64,000 bases of DNA from an uncultured Pelagibacteraceae bacterium (lineage in GTDB: Bacteria > Pseudomonadota > Alphaproteobacteria > Pelagibacterales > AG-422-B15): contig CACNSH010000001.1 in the NCBI GenBank assembly GCA_902622985.1, positions 128,036 to 192,035 of the forward strand, read 5' to 3'. This document shows positions 60,567-64,000 of the stretch, one piece after another. Numbering within the stretch: position 1 is the first letter of the stretch; the number at the start of each line of letters is the position of its first letter. The position numbers were made by a program, and so were the translations under genes. The notes beneath the pieces were generated by a model. That model made no database searches, was not told the DNA's origin, and saw nothing but the letters and a program-made list of their open reading frames with translations.

Positions 60567-61379
60567 ATGAAAAAAAAGAAAAAAGTTAGTAAAGTCGACA
60601 AAAAGAAAATTCTAAAAAAGAAAACTGTTAAGAAAAAAACTAAAGTTGTAAAAAAGAAAACTTCAGTAAAGAAAACTCCAAAAAAGAAACAAGTAAAAAA
60701 AATTGTTAAAAAAACAGTAGAAGCAAAGAAATTTGTAGAGCCTAAACTTCCTCCACAATCTAACAAAAAAGTTAATAATCGAATTATTAATCCTGCTCAT
60801 TATCAAGCGAAAAAAGTTAAAAAGTTTTTAGAAATAAAGACCATTAAAGAAAAAAAAGTTAAAAAAATATTTAATACAAAGGATCATGTTGTTTATCCAA
60901 CACACGGCGTAGGCCAAGTTATAGATATTGAAAAAAGAGAGGTCGTTGGACAAAAACTAGAAATGTATGTGATTGAGTTTGTACGAGATAAATTAATTTT
61001 GCGAGTTCCAGTTGAAAAGGCTAAGTCTCTTAATTTAAGAAAAGTATCAAAACCATCTAAAATTCAAACTGTGTTAAAAATCCTATCCCAAAAACCAAAA
61101 ATAAAGAGAACAATGTGGAGCAGAAGGGCTCAGGAATATGACCTTAAAATTAACTCAGGTGACATTGAACAGATTGCTGAAGTTGTTAGAGATCTTAACA
61201 GAGCAAATAATCAAATAGAGCAATCTTATAGTGAGCGCCAACTTTTTGAATTATCTTATGATCGATTTTTGAGAGAAGTGATTGCTGGACTTAAAATTAC
61301 CGAGGAAAACGCAATAAAAAAAGTCGATAAGATTCTTGGTAGAGATAAATTAAAAAACGCCCCTAGTTTGTTGAACTAA
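60567..61379 (+). CDS. carD: CarD-family transcription regulator with lysine-rich N-terminal extension
   Basis: A 270-residue protein. Residues about 104-270 are the CarD RNA-polymerase-binding and DNA-binding module (FNTKDHVVYPTHGVGQVID...EYDLKINSGDIEQIAEVVRDL). Residues 1-60 contain 31 lysines, like eukaryotic histone H1 tails or the Myxococcus CarD type, whereas most alphaproteobacterial CarD proteins are about 165-175 residues. There is no Met until well inside the CarD domain, so the tail is probably real. It could increase DNA affinity or compaction. It follows fdxA after 5-8 bp, and the GGAGGTTAGG before it is a good ribosome site. Confidence 0.9.
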   Translation: MKKKKKVSKVDKKKILKKKTVKKKTKVVKKKTSVKKTPKKKQVKKIVKKTVEAKKFVEPKLPPQSNKKVNNRIINPAHYQAKKVKKFLEIKTIKEKKVKKIFNTKDHVVYPTHGVGQVIDIEKREVVGQKLEMYVIEFVRDKLILRVPVEKAKSLNLRKVSKPSKIQTVLKILSQKPKIKRTMWSRRAQEYDLKINSGDIEQIAEVVRDLNRANNQIEQSYSERQLFELSYDRFLREVIAGLKITEENAIKKVDKILGRDKLKNAPSLLN

Positions 61380-61384
61380 GGGCG

Positions 61385-61413
61385 CAAAAAAAAAGCATTG
61401 ATTAATCAATGCT
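61385..61413 (-). terminator. Rho-independent terminator of the H1-like gene
   Basis: The 20-bp perfect palindrome AGCATTGATTAATCAATGCT (61,394-61,413) lies 2 bp beyond the H1-like stop codon and is followed on the minus strand by a run of T's, then a second GC-rich hairpin (GCCCTTAGTTC...ACTAGGGGC). It probably stops transcription from both sides. Confidence 0.7.
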
Positions 61414-61415
61414 AA

Positions 61416-61673
61416 TTATCTTCTTTTTTTTCTTCTAGCAGCTTTCTTTTTCTTTTTAGGAGCGGCTTTTTTCTTAGCGGCTTTCCTTTTTTTCTTTTTA
61501 GGAGCAGCTTTTTTCTTAGCTGGCTTCCTTTTAGCTGCTTTACGCTTTTTCTTTTTAGGAGCTGCTTTTTTCTTAGCTGGCTTCCTTTTAGCAGCTTTAC
61601 GTTTTTTCTTAGGTGCTGCTTTTTTCTTAGCTTTTTTCCTTGCTTTCGCAAAGATCACTTTTAGTTCCTCCAT
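61416..61673 (-). CDS. Histone H1-like lysine/alanine-rich DNA-binding protein
   Basis: An 85-residue, extremely basic protein: MEELKVIFAKARKKAKKKAAP then repeats of about 18-19 residues of the form KKKAAPKKKKRKAAKRKPA. Composition is mainly K, A, P and R, as in bacterial H1/Hc1-like proteins. It probably coats DNA or RNA. GGGGGGAG at 61,680-61,687 is a very strong ribosome site, so translation should be high. The 79-residue ORF at 61,412 is the shadow frame. It faces carD, which has a similar tail. Confidence 0.85.
   Translation of the reverse strand: MEELKVIFAKARKKAKKKAAPKKKRKAAKRKPAKKKAAPKKKKRKAAKRKPAKKKAAPKKKKRKAAKKKAAPKKKKKAARRKKRR
61430..61628. repeat. Tandem repeats encoding the H1-like motif
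   Basis: The DNA repeats a unit of about 54-57 bp containing GCTGCTTTTTTCTTAGCTGG and TTTCTTTTTAGGAGC on the plus strand, in three fairly complete copies and a partial one. Such arrays often change length by slippage. Confidence 0.75.
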
Positions 61674-61959
61674 AATTATCTCCCCCCGTTTGGGTTTAGT
61701 TAGAGGTTAGTAGATGAATCAAAATTGATTCGTTCTAATACAATGATTAAACTTTTATGAAAAACTGTCAATTTTTCGCTGTTTTTTCAAATTTTTGAAT
61801 TTTAAATTTTTTTTTCAATGTATTTTAAATTGTTAGTAAATGTATTTAAATACTTATAGTTATTAGATTTTTTTATAGTAACAAAAATTTATTTTTTTTT
61901 ATTTATTTTAATTAAAATAAAATAAAAATTATTTTTTTTTTGAAAAAATCTTTAATTAT

Positions 61960-62036
61960 GCGCTCGTAGCTCAGCAGGATAGAGCACAGGATTCCTAATC
62001 CTGGGGTCGGATGTTCGAATCATCTCGAGCGCGCCA
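61960..62036 (+). tRNA. tRNA-Arg (CCT)
   Basis: A 77-nt plus-strand cloverleaf with anticodon CCT, reading AGG. The acceptor stem GCGCTCG/CGAGCGC is perfect, the anticodon stem is CAGGA/TCCTG and the CCA end is encoded. The 286 bp upstream, back to the H1-like gene, are AT-rich, hold the promoters of both and show no other gene. Confidence 0.93.
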
Positions 62037-62043
62037 ATATAAT

Positions 62044-62382
62044 TCAGCAAACATTAGATCCATTATCTACTTTTTGTTGTGGATGAAGCAAGATCACCTC
62101 ATTATTTTCATTTATTGCCCCAAGGATTAAGACCTCTGACTCAATGCCTGCGATATTTTTTTTCTCAAAATTACATACTGCAATAATTTGTTTTTGAAGA
62201 AGCTCTTCAATTGAATAGTTTGTTATTTGAGCTGAACTTTGTTTAATACCAACTTTTTCACCAAAATCTATTTTCAGCACATAAGCTGGTTTTCTCGCCT
62301 TTTCGTTTATTTTTACTTCTAAAATAGTACCTACTAAGATCTCAATTTTTTCAAAATCTTCATATTTTACAATGTCTTTCAT
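62044..62382 (-). CDS. csaA: CsaA-like tRNA-binding domain protein
   Basis: A 112-residue OB-fold protein of the CsaA/EMAP-II type: FEKIEILVGTILEVKINEKARKPAYVLKIDFG and KQSSAQITNYS, then LLHPQQKVDNGSNV. It is similar to the tRNA-binding domains of synthetases and acts as a secretion-related chaperone in Bacillus. The start at MKDIVKYEDFEKIE is standard. Its gene lies 7 bp after tRNA-Arg on the opposite strand. Confidence 0.88.
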   Translation of the reverse strand: MKDIVKYEDFEKIEILVGTILEVKINEKARKPAYVLKIDFGEKVGIKQSSAQITNYSIEELLQKQIIAVCNFEKKNIAGIESEVLILGAINENNEVILLHPQQKVDNGSNVC

Positions 62383-62469
62383 ATTTAATTAAGCCACATT
62401 GGCAGTTTTTATCCCCTCAAAATTGAAGATTCAAATTGTCTTTTTACATTGAATTTGTATTTTGCATTC

Positions 62470-63333
62470 ATGTCAAGTTTTGATGATACAAATGAAATGA
62501 AGTCTTTTGTTAAAAAAGCTATGTCTATTCCTTTACTTGAAGAGGATCACGAAAAGGTTTTAGCAAAAAAATGGATCAAAAATAAAGATGAAAAGGCATT
62601 GCACGAACTAACTCAATCTCACATAAGGTTGGTTATAGCTTTTGCTGTTAAGTATAAGAACTACGGTCTTAATTTAAGTGACCTTATTCAAGAAGGAAAT
62701 ATAGGTCTTATGAAAGCTGCAGAAAGATTTGAATTGGACAAAGAAGTTAGATTCTCAACTTATGCTGGATGGTGGATCAGGGCATCAATTCAAGACTTCG
62801 TTCTAAAAAATTGGTCATTAGTAAGGATCGCGACTACCTCTAAACAAAAAAGTCTATTTTTTAGTCTCAGAAAATTAAAACAGAAAATTCATCAAACGGA
62901 ACATGGATCAATCGATTTTAGGACTGCACAAGGCATTGCTAATGATTTAAATATTTCAACTTCTGATGTTATAAAAATGGACAGCAGAATTAGTCAAAAC
63001 GATAGTTCTCTCAATCACAAAATTAATGACGAAAGTGAAAGTGAGTTTATGGAACTTATTGAAGACGAAGAAGCAAGACCTGATGATAAGGTATTTGAAA
63101 AAGATCAAGTAAATTTTAAAAAAGACTTAATAAAACAAACTTTAGAGATACTTGATGAAAGAGAAGTAAAAATAATTAAGGATAGACATCTTTCAGAGGA
63201 AGTTAAAACACTTGATATACTCGGCAAGGAGTTAAAAATTTCCAAAGAGCGTGTAAGACAGATTGAAAAAGGTGCGATGATGAAGATGAAATCGTATATA
63301 TCAAATTCACAAAAGAAAGAGTTCCTTTTTTAA
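62470..63333 (+). CDS. rpoH: RpoH: heat-shock sigma factor 32
   Basis: A 287-residue sigma factor from the ATG at 62,470-62,472 (MSSFDDTNEMKSFV); the track's TTG start is 7 codons earlier and less likely. Region 2 has LSDLIQEGNIGLMKAAERF and STYAGWWIRASIQDFVLKNWSLVRIATT; the RpoH box (KSLFFSLRKLKQ) follows; region 4 has SKERVRQIEKGAMMKMK. It directs RNA polymerase to heat-shock promoters. Its 3' end overlaps the oxidoreductase gene by 4 bp. Confidence 0.93.
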   Translation: MSSFDDTNEMKSFVKKAMSIPLLEEDHEKVLAKKWIKNKDEKALHELTQSHIRLVIAFAVKYKNYGLNLSDLIQEGNIGLMKAAERFELDKEVRFSTYAGWWIRASIQDFVLKNWSLVRIATTSKQKSLFFSLRKLKQKIHQTEHGSIDFRTAQGIANDLNISTSDVIKMDSRISQNDSSLNHKINDESESEFMELIEDEEARPDDKVFEKDQVNFKKDLIKQTLEILDEREVKIIKDRHLSEEVKTLDILGKELKISKERVRQIEKGAMMKMKSYISNSQKKEFLF

Positions 63334-64000
63334 TTTATCATATCGGAAACGTATTCTCCAATAACAAGTGAAGAGGTCAACCCAGGTGACTCCATTCCAA
63401 ATAAGTTAACAAGATTCTTAATACCATGTGTCTCTTCTCCTTGAATTGAAAAGTCACTTTTACCCTCACCTTTATTCTTAAGTTTTGGTCTTACGCCAGA
63501 ATATCCAGCTTTAAGATCTTCAATTTTAATTGAGGGAATATATTTTATGACATCATTATGAAACAAAACCTGTCTATCTTTTTTTACTTCATAATCAATT
63601 TCATCGACCCATTCAACATCAGGTCCAAATCTAACTTGCATTCCTAAATCTAATCCCAAATGCAAACCAAGACTTGCATCATTTGGTATCGGGTAAATTA
63701 GATGACGAATCTTTAGGTCTTTACCTGTTTCGAAATAATTACCTTTGGCGAAATATGTTTTGGGAATATACTTTTTATCTAAGGGTAGAATATTATTTGC
63801 AATATTTTCAGCGTTTAGACCAGCAGCATTTATTATAACTGACGACTCTATAATTATTTCTTCTCCATCACTAAGAACAGTAGAACAATATTTCTCACCA
63901 TGAATTTCAGTACGTAAGAATTGTGAATTAAATACAATATTGCCAGAGCTTTCCTCCAATTCACCAAGATAAGACCTCATGAGAGAGTTTTGATCAACAA
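63330..64000 (-). CDS. FAD-dependent oxidoreductase, LhgO/L-2-hydroxyglutarate dehydrogenase-like (partial)
   Basis: The gene runs off the right edge; the M in the ORF track is internal, because the frame continues upstream as VDQNSLMRSY. SVIINAAGLNAENIAN is an FAD-binding glycine motif, HLIYPIPNDASLGLHLGLDLGMQVRFGPD and GYSGVRPKLK match the DAO/LhgO family, and GIKNLVNLFGMESPGLTSSLVIGEYV is the usual C-terminus. Family members oxidise 2-hydroxy acids such as L-2-hydroxyglutarate or amino acids. The N-terminal nucleotide fold lies outside the window. Confidence 0.82.
   Translation of the reverse strand, partial: VDQNSLMRSYLGELEESSGNIVFNSQFLRTEIHGEKYCSTVLSDGEEIIIESSVIINAAGLNAENIANNILPLDKKYIPKTYFAKGNYFETGKDLKIRHLIYPIPNDASLGLHLGLDLGMQVRFGPDVEWVDEIDYEVKKDRQVLFHNDVIKYIPSIKIEDLKAGYSGVRPKLKNKGEGKSDFSIQGEETHGIKNLVNLFGMESPGLTSSLVIGEYVSDMIN

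Noticed and set aside
61412-61651. 79-residue ORF MRKQGKKLRKKQHLRK
   Set aside because: It is a shadow frame of the lysine/alanine-rich H1-like gene and shares no start signal.

Overview
The window is AT-rich bacterial chromosome that reads as a streamlined alphaproteobacterium. Supporting signs are the 16S-tRNA-Ile-tRNA-Ala-23S-5S order, the alphaproteobacterial gene neighbourhoods (bolA-dnaJ-cobS-cobT, fdxA-carD, ubiG/DUF1178/nit/grxC, a conserved unknown between xerD and aroK), a DUF4167 protein, and very short intergenic gaps. A marine SAR11-like or AEGEAN-169/HIMB59-like lineage is plausible, but this is inference; the 16S sequence in the window would settle it.

Layout: (1) Positions 1-17,610 are a surface-glycan island, all on the minus strand and mostly with overlapping or abutting genes. 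It holds a nonulosonic-acid (pseudaminic-like) pathway: PseB, PseC, an aldo/keto reductase, a class III aminotransferase, a GNAT, an epimerase fused to an ATP-grasp ligase, a HAD phosphatase, PseI and an SpsF/PseF-type cytidylyltransferase. A second module follows (Gfo/Idh oxidoreductase, DegT aminotransferase, FemAB-like transferase, CDP-alcohol phosphotransferase, methyltransferase, glycan biosynthesis proteins). An ABC exporter of the MsbA/PglK type sits at the upstream end. No PseG hydrolase is visible, so the pathway appears to be a variant. (2) 17,797-21,092 is a convergent pair: an asparagine-synthetase-like enzyme lacking the N-terminal Cys, and an unfamiliar PLP-dependent enzyme. (3) 21,159-29,462 is the rRNA operon on the minus strand. 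The initiator tRNA, normally just after 5S in alphaproteobacteria, is displaced by about 3.4 kb carrying ugd, a GDP-mannose 3,5-epimerase-like gene and gmd, so nucleotide-sugar genes lie inside the ancestral rRNA operon.

(4) 29,904-61,379 is mostly housekeeping: an M23 peptidase, DUF4167, prmC-prfA-ispG-rodZ-like, lysC, ubiG, DUF1178-nit-grxC-serine hydrolase, mutT-argJ, secA, accA, malyl-CoA lyase, xerD, aroK-aroB-corC, bolA, dnaJ-like-cobS-cobT, rpmB, meaB-mutB, and terB-like-fdxA-carD. (5) 61,380-64,000 holds a histone-H1-like gene, tRNA-Arg(CCT), csaA, rpoH and a partial FAD-dependent oxidoreductase.

Themes worth noting: three reading frames (a glycan biosynthesis gene, argJ and fdxA) are broken by small indels, two of them at poly-A tracts, which could be sequencing error, natural slippage or real decay. 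AccA carries a C-terminal membrane segment. CarD carries a histone-like lysine-rich N-terminal extension and lies next to an H1-like gene. CobS/CobT occur with no cobalamin-synthesis genes nearby, although methylmalonyl-CoA mutase (B12-dependent) is present.
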